NCBI GenBank assembly: GCA_026417555.1
Contig: JAOADA010000003.1
Location: 1 to 64,000 of the forward strand
Reading direction: 5' to 3'
DNA from: Brevinematales bacterium
GTDB lineage: Bacteria; Spirochaetota; Brevinematia; Brevinematales; Thermospiraceae
DNA: 64,000 nucleotides
Shown: piece by piece, positions 45,430 through 53,663 of the stretch
Position numbering within the stretch: position 1 is the stretch's first letter
Layout of the letters: the number at the start of each line of letters is the position of its first letter
The notes under the pieces: model-generated
Database searches by the model: none
Told to the model about the DNA's origin: nothing
What the model saw: only the letters and a program-made list of their open reading frames with translations
Program-made: the position numbers and the translations under genes

Positions 45430-46371
45430 ATGTTAGATTGGATACTCATCAGTGCAGGTTTGTTTCTTTTTGAACTCGTGGCCAGTATTGACAATGTGAT
45501 AATCAATGCTGATGTCCTATCCCCCCTTTCTAAGAAGGCCAAGCGATGGTTCATGGTGTGGGGACTTTTCTTTGCGGTATTTTTTATTCGAGGGTTGGTG
45601 CCATGGTTTATTCTCCATATGAGTACCCCTGCCCTTCCTTTTTGGGAAATTGTCGATTTTGCCCTCTCGCACGACCCCATGGTGGAAAAACACTTTGCCC
45701 AAGCCAAACCTCTTCTCATGTCCTTGGGAGGGACATTTCTCCTTCTCGTCTTTTTTCATTGGCTTTTTTTAGAGGAAAAGAACCCTACCTTTGCTTATGA
45801 GAAGTTTTTCCAACAACGGGGGATATGGTTTTTTGTCGTTGCCGCAAGTATTGTTGTGGGGATTATCGTGGGATCATATCGACTCAATATCTCTCTTGCT
45901 CTCGGAAGTATTATTGGATCCAATCTCTTTTTCTTTGTGCATGGTTTTAAGACAACCGCCGAACAAAAGGAGAAAGATCTCCGTCACCAATCATCAGTAG
46001 AAATGAGCAAACTTGTGTATCTGCTTGTCATAGATATGGCGAATTCCATCGACAGTGTCTTTGGAGCGTTTGCTTTCACCTTTTCTCTTCTTGTGATTTT
46101 TTTCGTGAATGGTTTTGGAGCCCTCATTATTCATCATCTCACCTTCACCAATATCCGACGAGTACGGCGATACAGATTCCTCAAACATGGGGCAATGTAT
46201 GCTACACTCCTTCTCGGCAGTATTATGCTTCTGAAAGCATTTTCGGTTCATGTGCCAGAATGGATTATACCCCTGGGGAGTTGTGGGGTTATTGCTGTCT
46301 TTTTCTTTCTCTCTCTCGCAAACAAGAAATCCAGAAGACACCCCCTCTCCAAAGGGAAACATGAAAATTGA
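45430..46371 (+). CDS. DUF475/TerC-superfamily integral membrane protein
   Basis: 313 residues with about eight membrane helices. Two internally related motifs, FELVASIDNVIINADVL near residues 14-30 and DMANSIDSVFGAF near 200-212, carry the acidic/Asn residues typical of the TerC/DUF475 group and suggest an inverted-repeat transporter fold. TerC relatives are linked to metal (Mn) export and co-translational metalation; the role of DUF475 members is unproven. GGAAG precedes the ATG. It lies 117 bases after yidD. Confidence 0.83.
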   Translation: MLDWILISAGLFLFELVASIDNVIINADVLSPLSKKAKRWFMVWGLFFAVFFIRGLVPWFILHMSTPALPFWEIVDFALSHDPMVEKHFAQAKPLLMSLGGTFLLLVFFHWLFLEEKNPTFAYEKFFQQRGIWFFVVAASIVVGIIVGSYRLNISLALGSIIGSNLFFFVHGFKTTAEQKEKDLRHQSSVEMSKLVYLLVIDMANSIDSVFGAFAFTFSLLVIFFVNGFGALIIHHLTFTNIRRVRRYRFLKHGAMYATLLLGSIMLLKAFSVHVPEWIIPLGSCGVIAVFFFLSLANKKSRRHPLSKGKHEN

Positions 46372-46396
46372 GAGACACCGTTTTCTTCAACAAAAT

Positions 46397-46425
46397 TTGC
46401 TTTTTTCCGATGGTTGGAGTATAAT
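46397..46425 (+). promoter_or_regulatory. Promoter of leuA
   Basis: TTGCTT (46397-46402), 17-base spacer, TATAAT (46420-46425). The predicted leader before leuA is about 155 bases. Confidence 0.7.
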
Positions 46426-46447
46426 AGAATGCGTGAGGAGAAACATT

Positions 46448-46480
46448 ATGGGGCTTTTTGGCATTTCTGTACAGGGATAA
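46448..46480 (+). CDS. Possible leader peptide upstream of leuA
   Basis: Ten codons, MGLFGISVQG, with a GAGGAG site eight bases upstream, located just after the leuA promoter. It contains one each of Leu, Ile and Val codons but no run of Leu codons as in classical leu attenuators. It is followed by a hairpin at 46516-46536. Speculative. Confidence 0.35.
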   Translation: MGLFGISVQG

Positions 46481-46515
46481 ATAAGCATTCGTTTGGTATC
46501 TATCTTTATAGTATC

Positions 46516-46536
46516 CTTTGGGCGTTTCGCCCAGAG
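46516..46536 (+). promoter_or_regulatory. Leader hairpin upstream of leuA
   Basis: CTTTGGGCG-TTT-CGCCCAGAG, nine pairs with one G-T. A TTTTT run follows nine bases later (46546-46550), so terminator activity would be weak or conditional. Confidence 0.5.
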
Positions 46537-46587
46537 TAGAGAGTATTTTTCTCACCCCATGAAAACATAAAGAAAAGGAGATGATCC

Positions 46588-48111
46588 ATGGCAAACAGAG
46601 TCTATATATTTGACACCACCCTGAGGGATGGAGAACAATCCCCAGGGGCGAGTATGGGTATAAACGAAAAACTCAAAGTGGCTTTGCAACTGGAAAAATT
46701 AGGCGTTGATATTATTGAAGCGGGTTTTGCTGTCTCTTCTCCTGTCCAATTTGATGCCATCCAACTCATTGCTCAAGAGGTAAAGACCCCCATTATTGCC
46801 TCTCTTGCCAGGGCTGTAGAAAAGGACATTGACGCCGCCGCTCAGGCACTCAAAGAAGCAAAACGCAAGCGTATCCACACCTTCATCGCTACCTCGCCCA
46901 TTCACCGTGAATTCAAACTCAAAAAAAGCCGTGAGGAGATTCTCAAACAAGCGGTATATGCCATCCAGTATGCGCGTCAATACACCGAGGATATCGAATT
47001 CTCTGCCGAGGACGCCACCAGAACGGAGCTTGATTACCTCGTGGAGGTTGTCACAGCCGCCATTGAGGCCGGAGCAACGACCATCAACATCCCTGATACT
47101 GTCGGATATACTGTTCCCTCTGAATTCACACGTATTATTCGTACCCTCAAGGAGAAAGTTCCCAATATCCACAAAGCCACTCTCTCTGTCCATTGTCATA
47201 ATGACCTCGGCCTCGCGGTAGCCAATAGTCTCGCCGCTATAGAGGCTGGAGCCCGTCAAGTAGAGGTTTCTGTCAATGGGATTGGAGAAAGAGCAGGCAA
47301 TGCCGCAATGGAAGAAATTGTGATGGCTCTCGAACTCCGCAAGGACATCTTTGGGGTCGAAACAGGTATCATCACCCAAGAGATCTACAAAACAAGTCGC
47401 CTCATTGTCTCTGTTACTGGGATTCAAGTACAACCTAACAAAGCTATTGTGGGCAAAAACGCCTTTGCTCACGAAGCCGGAATCCACCAGGATGGTGTAC
47501 TCAAGGAGAGGAGAACTTATGAGATTATGAAACCTGAACAAATTGGCCGCTCTCACTCAGAAATTGTATTGGGAAGACATTCTGGCAAACACGGCCTCCA
47601 GGCGAGGTTAAAAGAATTGGGATACGATATCCAGGGAGAAGATTTTGACAAGGTTTTTGCTCGGTTTACTGAGGTGGCGGACAAGAAAAAGGCCGTATAC
47701 GACGATGAACTCATTGCAATTGTTTCTGAGTGTTTGGCTATCGACCTCCCAGAGATGCTTTTCCTTGAGCATGTCCAGATCATGAGCGGAAGCAACACCC
47801 TCCCAACAGCCACAGTAGAACTCAAGAAGAACAATCGTACTATCCGAGAGGCTGCCATTGGGAATGGACCGGTGGATGCCATCTACAAAGCCATCAACCG
47901 TATTGCGGGAATCTCTCCAGAACTCGAGGATTATGGTATCTCTTCTATCTCCATAGGTCAGGATGCCATGGGAGAAGCCATGGTTTCTCTCAAGTACGAG
48001 GGAAGAATATATTCAGGCCACGGCTCAAGTACTGATGTGCTTGTAGCTTCAGCCAAAGCCTATCTCAATGCGATGAACAAAATCCTCTACCTCGAAAAGA
48101 AAAAATCCTAA
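46588..48111 (+). CDS. leuA: 2-isopropylmalate synthase
   Basis: Condenses acetyl-CoA with 2-ketoisovalerate, the first committed step to leucine. Catalytic barrel signatures are FDTTLRDGEQSPGASM, HCHNDLGLAVANSLAAIEAG and VSVNGIGERAGNAAMEEI. The C-terminal LeuA regulatory domain (about 370-507) ends with YSGHGSSTDVLVASAKAYL, so Leu feedback is likely. AAAAGGAGATG precedes the ATG. 507 residues, as in bacterial LeuA. Close relatives such as citramalate synthase are possible but the overall form fits LeuA. Confidence 0.92.
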   Translation: MANRVYIFDTTLRDGEQSPGASMGINEKLKVALQLEKLGVDIIEAGFAVSSPVQFDAIQLIAQEVKTPIIASLARAVEKDIDAAAQALKEAKRKRIHTFIATSPIHREFKLKKSREEILKQAVYAIQYARQYTEDIEFSAEDATRTELDYLVEVVTAAIEAGATTINIPDTVGYTVPSEFTRIIRTLKEKVPNIHKATLSVHCHNDLGLAVANSLAAIEAGARQVEVSVNGIGERAGNAAMEEIVMALELRKDIFGVETGIITQEIYKTSRLIVSVTGIQVQPNKAIVGKNAFAHEAGIHQDGVLKERRTYEIMKPEQIGRSHSEIVLGRHSGKHGLQARLKELGYDIQGEDFDKVFARFTEVADKKKAVYDDELIAIVSECLAIDLPEMLFLEHVQIMSGSNTLPTATVELKKNNRTIREAAIGNGPVDAIYKAINRIAGISPELEDYGISSISIGQDAMGEAMVSLKYEGRIYSGHGSSTDVLVASAKAYLNAMNKILYLEKKKS

Positions 48112-48122
48112 ACATACCCCTC

Positions 48123-48146
48123 GGGCAGGGCTTGAAAGCCCTGCCC
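48123..48146 (+). terminator. Hairpin after leuA
   Basis: GGGCAGGGCT (48123-48132), loop TGAA (48133-48136), AGCCCTGCCC (48137-48146): a perfect ten-pair stem 12 bases after the stop. There is no proper T-tract, so it may act as an RNA stabiliser as well. Confidence 0.65.
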
Positions 48147-48180
48147 TCCCCTTGAGCAAGGTATTCTCACGCCTGGGTAT

Positions 48181-48209
48181 TTGTATTTTCCGTTTTTTTG
48201 TGTTACAAT
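48181..48209 (+). promoter_or_regulatory. Promoter of murD
   Basis: TTGTAT (48181-48186), 17-base spacer, TACAAT (48204-48209). Confidence 0.6.
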
Positions 48210-48235
48210 AGAGTGATATGTTTTAAGGAGGTTGT

Positions 48236-49561
48236 ATGCGATATCTTCTTGTCGGTTGGACACGACGAACCTCATTTGCCACTGCCAAAGCCCTCCTTGC
48301 CCGTGGACATGAGGTGTTTGTTTCAGACACTGTAAACAACGAAGAAAAACAGGCTCTCCTCCGAGAGATCTCTCACCCTCGCCTCTTTGGTCTTTTGGGA
48401 AGACAGGAAAAGGAAATAATACAAGAGATCCGCCCAGATGTGGTTCTTCCCAGTCCTGGGGTGCCGCTTACGATACCCCTTGTCCAAGAGGCGAAAAAAC
48501 ACGGTATTGAGGTCTATGGAGACATAGAACTCTTTTATCGCTTGCATCCCGAGGTATACTACTATGGGATCACAGGAACTGATGGAAAGACCACAACGAC
48601 AACACTCGCTCATGCCCTCATCAGTGCTTATAAGCCAGCGTTAGTAGGGGGAAATATTGGACTTGCCATCTTCGAGCATGACGCAGCTGTATCAAACATC
48701 AAAGAAATGGTTCTGGAACTCTCAAGTTTTCAGCTTGAAGAGATCGTCCATTTTCGGCCAAGAATTGCCGCGTTTCTTAACCTTGCCGAGGATCATCTTG
48801 ATCGCTATCCTGATATGAATGCCTATCTGGAGGCAAAGAAACGGATTTTCATGAATCAAACTGCTGACGACATAGCTATCGTGAATGCGGATAGTCCCTA
48901 TTTTGATCATATCATTGAAGGGGTTAAAAGCCGTATCCTCACCTTCAGCCGAAAGAAAAAAGCCACTATCTTTTTCCAAGATGGGGGAGTATATTATGAG
49001 GACAAGCTTCTCGTGAGGCAAGACGATCTTCTCCTCAAAGGTGTTCACAATATAGAAAACGTCATGGCTGCTTCCCTTGTTGCCCTTTCTGCAGGTGTTC
49101 CAAGAGAGTCGCTCCAAGAAACACTTCGTAACTTTCGAGGCCTCGAACATAGATTAGAACTTGTAACAGTGTATAATGGAGTAGAAATATACAATGATTC
49201 CAAGGCCACCACAGTCAATGCCCTTCAGAAAGCCCTCGAGAGTTTTGATAAGCCAATTGTCCTTATCGCTGGGGGGCTTGATAAGGGGCTTGATTTTACC
49301 CTTGTACGAGATCTCATCCATGAAAAAGCCAAAGCTGTTCTCCTCATTGGAGAAGCCAAAGACAAAATCGACACCGCCTGGCAGTTTCCACACACCATAA
49401 AGCTTTCCTCTCTCGAAGAAGCTGTAAATCAAGCTCTTCAGATAGCCAAAAGCGGAGACGTCGTGCTCTTTTCTCCAGGTTGTGCAAGTTTTGACATGTT
49501 CAAAAACTACGAAGAGCGGGGGAAATCTTTCAAAACCCTGATTTCTTTGGCCATAAAATAA
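48236..49561 (+). CDS. murD: UDP-N-acetylmuramoyl-L-alanine--D-glutamate ligase
   Basis: Adds D-Glu to the peptidoglycan precursor. Three Mur ligase domains: an N-terminal UDP-binding part (LVGWTRRTSFATAKALLARG), a central ATPase with GITGTDGKTTTTTL near residue 112 and LELSSFQLEEI, and a C-terminal part with EIYNDSKATTVNALQKALES and LLSPGCASFD-like FSPGCASFDMFKNYEERG. 441 residues. AAGGAGG precedes the ATG. It stands outside any mur/fts cluster here. Confidence 0.94.
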   Translation: MRYLLVGWTRRTSFATAKALLARGHEVFVSDTVNNEEKQALLREISHPRLFGLLGRQEKEIIQEIRPDVVLPSPGVPLTIPLVQEAKKHGIEVYGDIELFYRLHPEVYYYGITGTDGKTTTTTLAHALISAYKPALVGGNIGLAIFEHDAAVSNIKEMVLELSSFQLEEIVHFRPRIAAFLNLAEDHLDRYPDMNAYLEAKKRIFMNQTADDIAIVNADSPYFDHIIEGVKSRILTFSRKKKATIFFQDGGVYYEDKLLVRQDDLLLKGVHNIENVMAASLVALSAGVPRESLQETLRNFRGLEHRLELVTVYNGVEIYNDSKATTVNALQKALESFDKPIVLIAGGLDKGLDFTLVRDLIHEKAKAVLLIGEAKDKIDTAWQFPHTIKLSSLEEAVNQALQIAKSGDVVLFSPGCASFDMFKNYEERGKSFKTLISLAIK

Positions 49562-49790
49562 TAACACTTCCAAAAAATCCCGGGGCATAGGACTCAGTTT
49601 TCCCCTTTTGAGAACAGGGGTATAGGTGAGAGACATCCATGTTTTGTGAGTTTTTCTCCTCAGAAAAGACCATACCATTTTCTCTCTTCAAAAACGCACC
49701 CCACAGGCCAGGGGAGAAAGAGGTATTTATACAGGGGGTTGTTACGAAATAAGGTGGTTCTTCTCTCTCAAAAATCTCGAAGAAAAATTT

Positions 49791-49819
49791 TTGACTTTGA
49801 AAGATAAAAATATTATAAT
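49791..49819 (+). promoter_or_regulatory. Promoter of ccdA-tlpA
   Basis: TTGACT (49791-49796), 17-base spacer, TATAAT (49814-49819). Confidence 0.85.
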
Positions 49820-49842
49820 ATATTCATGCAAAAGGAGGGCGT

Positions 49843-50577
49843 ATGTCTTTAGCACTACTTGTCTTTTTTTCCATTGCGGGTGGTATACTGACGTTTGTGT
49901 CTCCCTGTATCCTTCCTATGATCCCGATTTATCTTGCCTATATGTCTGGTACCACCTATGGTGAGAAACCTGTATCCCTTCGCTGGACACTTCTCCGCAC
50001 GAGTGCCTTTGTGGTAGGATTCACTGTGATCTTTGTTCTTTTTTCTGTTGTGTTCTATGTTGTCTTTTCTTCTCTTTCTTTTGTCCAACAATGGATACAA
50101 CGCCTTGCTGGGATAGTGATCATGATTATGGGATTTCATTTTCTCGGTATCATTCGAATAGCATTTCTTGACCAGGAAGCAAAACTCCACTTTGACGGAG
50201 ACAAAACGAAACCCTGGGGAAGTTTTCTTCTGGGGGTATCCTTTGCTGCTGGATGGAGCCCGTGTATTGGTCCCATCCTCAGTGCGATCCTGTTTTCGGC
50301 TGCAACCACCCAGAATCTTGCCCTGATGATTCTTCTTCTTGTACTCTTTTCAGCTGGGTTAGGAATTCCATTTCTCATCATGGGTATCTTTATCACCTCA
50401 GCAGGAGGATGGGTGCGTTCTCTGAAACGCTTCTTTCCCATCGTGGAAAAAACGAGTGGGGTTCTTCTTGTGGTACTCGGACTTTTGTTGGTAGTAAACA
50501 CCATGAGTCTGATCTCCCAATGGTTATACCAGGTCCTTCCCCAACTCGGAAAACTAGAATCTATCTTTGTAAAATAG
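49843..50577 (+). CDS. ccdA: CcdA/DsbD-type thiol-transfer membrane protein
   Basis: 244 residues, six membrane helices. It moves reducing equivalents from cytoplasmic thioredoxin to extracytoplasmic thiol proteins. The two redox cysteines lie in LTFVSPCILPMIP (helix 1) and AAGWSPCIGPIL (helix 4), the hallmark of the CcdA family. GGAGGG precedes the ATG. The thioredoxin-like partner starts ten bases after its stop. Confidence 0.92.
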   Translation: MSLALLVFFSIAGGILTFVSPCILPMIPIYLAYMSGTTYGEKPVSLRWTLLRTSAFVVGFTVIFVLFSVVFYVVFSSLSFVQQWIQRLAGIVIMIMGFHFLGIIRIAFLDQEAKLHFDGDKTKPWGSFLLGVSFAAGWSPCIGPILSAILFSAATTQNLALMILLLVLFSAGLGIPFLIMGIFITSAGGWVRSLKRFFPIVEKTSGVLLVVLGLLLVVNTMSLISQWLYQVLPQLGKLESIFVK

Positions 50578-50587
50578 GAGGAAAACA

Positions 50588-51103
50588 ATGCAAAAGAAAC
50601 ATCTTATAGGGATCATGGTAGGGTTTATCTTCCTGGGAAGTGGAGGATTGATTTTCGCCATGGGGAAAAAAGCCTCAAAGGAGAATTTTCCTCTCGCCCC
50701 CCTCTTTTCAGAGCCTACCATCTTTGGAGACTCCGTCATTCGGCTTGAGGCTTACCGTGGAAAGGTGGTACTTCTCAATTTCTGGGCCACATGGTGCCCC
50801 CCCTGTCAGGCAGAGGTTCCTGACCTGATCCGCCTCCACAGAGACTTCGCCGATAGACTCGTCGTCATCGGGGTCTCCCTTGACCGTGGACCAGGAGCTC
50901 GGGAAATTGTGCAAGATTTTTACAAAAAGTTTGGCCTAAATTATCCCGTGATCATGGGAACAGACCAAATGGTCATGCGATATGGAGGGGTATCGGCTAT
51001 CCCCACTTCGTTTGTCATTGACAAACAGGGAAGAATCGTAGAAAAAATTGTCGGCCTACGAAACTATAGTACCTTTCTTGATGCGGTAAAGATCTGGTTT
51101 TAG
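50588..51103 (+). CDS. TlpA/ResA-like membrane-anchored thioredoxin
   Basis: 171 residues: an N-terminal membrane anchor (about 4-26), then a thioredoxin fold with NFWATWCPPCQAEVPDL (redox CPPC near residue 70) and the cis-Pro loop SAIPTSFVIDKQGRI. It is likely reduced by the CcdA protein encoded upstream and in turn reduces cytochrome c apoproteins or other envelope disulfides. AGGAGG precedes the ATG. No cytochrome c maturation genes are nearby, so the target is open. Confidence 0.92.
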   Translation: MQKKHLIGIMVGFIFLGSGGLIFAMGKKASKENFPLAPLFSEPTIFGDSVIRLEAYRGKVVLLNFWATWCPPCQAEVPDLIRLHRDFADRLVVIGVSLDRGPGAREIVQDFYKKFGLNYPVIMGTDQMVMRYGGVSAIPTSFVIDKQGRIVEKIVGLRNYSTFLDAVKIWF

Positions 51104-51156
51104 ATACTTTTTGCACCAGCCCTTTCTCCCTATCAAGACCCTTGGAAAAAATAAAA

Positions 51157-51187
51157 GAAGGCCTATCCCGCAAAGGGATAGGCCTTC
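51157..51187. terminator. Bidirectional terminator
   Basis: A perfect 13-pair stem GAAGGCCTATCCC/GGGATAGGCCTTC with a GCAAA loop lies between the convergent tlpA-like gene and the symporter. T-rich stretches flank it in both directions (better on the minus strand). Confidence 0.8.
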
Positions 51188-51230
51188 TTCACATCTTTCT
51201 TTTTCTCGTTCTTTTCAACGAAGAAAAAAG

Positions 51231-52571
51231 CTACCTCATTCCCAATTTTTTCCCTACACCACCCCCAAGGGCCACTCCCAAAGCCCCCAAAAAGCCATAC
51301 ACCGCAAGTATCTTGTCAGGTTTAAACCAGGGCCCCAACCCTGTCAAAGAGAGAATACCCCCTCCAGCACCTATAACCATCGCCACCATCATCCAAAGAG
51401 GACGAATCTCTCTTTTTCCAGAAACAAGAATTGCCACCGCCATCACAGGAACCGCCGCCGGCACATAGAGACTATACACATTAAGAAGCATCTGCAACAA
51501 CGGCGTATTCAAAAGAGCCAAACCAATAGCCAGTATCCCAATACCAATAATAGCCACCTTGATCCCGATCACACTCTTTCGCCCAAAAATATCCTGGTTC
51601 CATATCGTCGCTGAAGAAAGAAGCGTAGTATCCGCAGAAGAGATCAAAGCAGACAAAATACCAAATGCCACCACAACCTGCCCTATCACCCCGGCCTTCT
51701 CTCCTACCAATCGTAACAGAGCTACTCCTTCGCCAGGAGTGAGAGAAGCCGCCATAACCCCCACCCAAGCAATAGCAAGGGCCAATGGCACAAGCCCCAC
51801 CGCAGCCAAAGCCACAGCTTTCCGGGCTGTTTTTCCATCACGGGCACAAAAAGCCCGCGAGAACATATCCGGGCCTATAAAGTACGCTCCCCCTGTCAGC
51901 ACAAAATAAATCACAAGATCCTTTATAGTAAATCGATCATTAAGAAGAGAAAACCCCACCTGATAGGATCGCCTATCCCCTAATCCAAGAAGTAAGGGAA
52001 GCCCCACCGCCAGAAGAATCAATATAAACTGCCAACGGTCTGTTGCCATAACCGAGACCTGCCCTCCCACAAGAGTATACACAATCATCACAAGGGCACT
52101 CCCAGCAATAAGTATTCTCCCATCCACCTCAGGCCAAAACACATTCATGACTGTCCCCATAGCCTTGAATTGTGCTGCTACAATGCCAATCCAAGAAATC
52201 GCCACCACACAAGCCATAAACACACCCGCAGGCTTTCCTACAAGCTTTTCTCCAAGCTGAGGCAAAGTAGTGACCTCCATTTCCCTCACCCGATGTGTCA
52301 AGAGCCAAGACTGTAACCCTAAACCCACAGCCCCCACACCTACCCACCAAAAGACAGGCCACCCCATATAGGCTGCAGCATTGGTCATTCCCAATAAAGC
52401 CGAAGCACCAATCGCTGTCGCAAGAAGAGAAAACCACACAAGCAAAGCCGTTTGCCGTCTCCCCGCTACCACATAATCCTCATAACTATGGAGCTTTTTT
52501 CGCTTTGCCCATGCTAACCAAAGAAACCCAGCCCAATACAGAACAAAAAACATCTTCACCCAGGTCATCAT
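51231..52571 (-). CDS. Sodium:solute symporter (SSS family)
   Basis: 446 residues with about 12-13 membrane helices. The family core is present: YVVAGRRQTALLVWFSLLATAIGASALLG, a region around LPQLGEKLVGK, YTLVGGQVSVMATDRWQF and SALISSADTTLLSSATIWNQDI (the conserved Ser/Asp sodium-site region). The solute (sugar, amino acid, carboxylate) cannot be told. AAGGAGG precedes the ATG. Single-gene unit. Confidence 0.9.
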   Translation of the reverse strand: MMTWVKMFFVLYWAGFLWLAWAKRKKLHSYEDYVVAGRRQTALLVWFSLLATAIGASALLGMTNAAAYMGWPVFWWVGVGAVGLGLQSWLLTHRVREMEVTTLPQLGEKLVGKPAGVFMACVVAISWIGIVAAQFKAMGTVMNVFWPEVDGRILIAGSALVMIVYTLVGGQVSVMATDRWQFILILLAVGLPLLLGLGDRRSYQVGFSLLNDRFTIKDLVIYFVLTGGAYFIGPDMFSRAFCARDGKTARKAVALAAVGLVPLALAIAWVGVMAASLTPGEGVALLRLVGEKAGVIGQVVVAFGILSALISSADTTLLSSATIWNQDIFGRKSVIGIKVAIIGIGILAIGLALLNTPLLQMLLNVYSLYVPAAVPVMAVAILVSGKREIRPLWMMVAMVIGAGGGILSLTGLGPWFKPDKILAVYGFLGALGVALGGGVGKKLGMR

Positions 52572-52600
52572 ATCTCCTCCTTAAAAATGTTAACTATTAA

Positions 52601-52629
52601 ATTTTAGTGTTGACAAATAAAAAAGTCAA
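52601..52629 (-). promoter_or_regulatory. Promoter of the symporter gene
   Basis: Minus strand TTGACT (52624-52629), 17-base spacer, TAAAAT (52601-52606). Confidence 0.65.
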
Positions 52630-52795
52630 GTCCCCCTTTTCCGAAAACTCTTCCCACGAGAAAATTTTCCCTACGGAGACAACGAGAAACCATAGACCTC
52701 TTCCTCTCACCAAAACCAAAGAAAAAAGAAAAATTTTTACATAAAAAGAACCTTTCCCCCACCCACCGAGATCCCCCCATTCTTCTTTTTCTTCT

Positions 52796-53333
52796 TTATT
52801 TAATATCCTTATCCTCCAATTTTTGAGCAATGAGAAAATGATGATGAGAAAAAACCGACAATGGTGTTTGACTTATGAGAGCATCAAAAACCCCATAAAA
52901 AGGAGAAAAATAGTCCATAATTTTTTGTAATTTCCCAGGAAAGATCTCCGGCAAAAAGTCCGTAAAGGTATAATAGACAATTCTACACTTTGCAAGCAGT
53001 TATATTATCCCAAAAATGTTGTTGTGCTTTCTTTCCTACAAGACGAAACACTTCTTGTACTTCCGTATTCTCTTTTTGATAGATATCTATCCCATACACA
53101 TAATACCCCAAAGAAGCTAAAAGGAAACTTGTTAAACCAGAGCCACATCCTACATCACAAATCCTCAAGGGAGGGGGACAAAAATCTCTCACTTTGGAAA
53201 AAATTCTATAAAACCCATCGGTATACAATCTCGCGTGAAATAATAAAGAAGCAGGATCTATTTTTTCCCTAAGAAGGGCCTCTTTAAAACTCTCCAATAC
53301 CTGACAAAACTCAGCGTATTTCCACATCTTCAC
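52796..53333 (-). pseudogene. Frameshifted SAM-dependent methyltransferase
   Basis: From ATG 53333 a frame encodes a methyltransferase N-terminus with motif I ICDVGCGSGLTSFLLASLG near residue 58, but stops at TAG 52983-52985. Immediately beyond, a frame offset by one base reads RIVYYTFTDFLPEIFPGKL and continues to a stop at 52796-52798 ending QKLEDKDIK, a natural-looking C-terminus. Removing one A from the AAA codon at 52989-52991 would join the two. Even joined, the product is only about 178 residues and lacks the usual middle motifs, so an internal deletion seems likely too. A sequencing error could account for the frameshift but not for the short middle. Confidence 0.7.
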
Positions 53334-53353
53334 TCTCCTCTTTCATGATCCTC

Positions 53354-53394
53354 AAAAAAATAAAAAAACAGCACGGGTAAAAACATACCCGTGC
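53354..53394 (-). terminator. Intrinsic terminator of the mini-unit
   Basis: Minus strand GCACGGGTA-TGTTTT-TACCCGTGC (53371-53394) followed by a T-rich run to 53354. Confidence 0.9.
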
Positions 53395-53403
53395 ACAGGT
53401 TTC

Positions 53404-53502
53404 TTAAAAAAAACCAACCCGAACCCAAGAGTTTCTCTCACTAAAATCCCCTGTAACCCATACCGTACCGTTTTTTTTGAGCGCAAGACTAAAAAATCTC
53501 AT
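53404..53502 (-). CDS. 32-codon RCC1-like mini-ORF, possibly leaderless (or small RNA)
   Basis: MRFFSLALKKNGTVWVTGDF, ending RVGFF. The SLALKKNGTVWVTG segment matches one strand pair of an RCC1-type (regulator of chromosome condensation) repeat, found in many copies in longer bacterial surface proteins. It is tightly framed by a full-consensus promoter, whose predicted transcription start is the A of the ATG, and a perfect terminator. There is therefore no ribosome binding site. It could be the remnant of a larger RCC1-like gene, a leaderless micro-protein, or part of a roughly 150-base small RNA. Confidence 0.5.
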   Translation of the reverse strand: MRFFSLALKKNGTVWVTGDFSERNSWVRVGFF

Positions 53503-53508
53503 AAAGGC

Positions 53509-53537
53509 ATTATACCTTTTTCCCTCCTAAATGTCAA
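53509..53537 (-). promoter_or_regulatory. Full-consensus promoter of the mini-unit
   Basis: Minus strand TTGACA (53532-53537), 17 bases, TATAAT (53509-53514). The seventh base after the -10 is the A of the ATG at 53502. Confidence 0.85.
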
Positions 53538-53617
53538 ATTTTTTCCCCCAGAGAAAGACTCTTCCAAACCTTAAAAAGTCCCTATGAAAGTCAAGCATCC
53601 TCTAGGAGAGTCCCTCG

Positions 53618-53646
53618 TAGACAAAATGTGGAAAGTATGGTATACT
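53618..53646 (+). promoter_or_regulatory. Promoter of yjbQ
   Basis: TAGACA (53618-53623), 17-base spacer, TATACT (53641-53646), 18 bases before the ATG. Confidence 0.7.
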
Positions 53647-53663
53647 TTTTCCAAGGAGAAGAT

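Noticed and set aside
52601-52660. TTGACA with a GTCAA inverse on the plus strand near the symporter promoter
   Set aside because: It has no -10 at a proper distance and no plus-strand gene downstream; it looks like a by-product of the minus-strand promoter sequence.
52597-52830. 77-codon minus-strand frame in the gap beside the symporter promoter
   Set aside because: It begins inside the methyltransferase remnant and crosses the symporter promoter, with low-complexity Gly/Phe/Trp content and no start signal.
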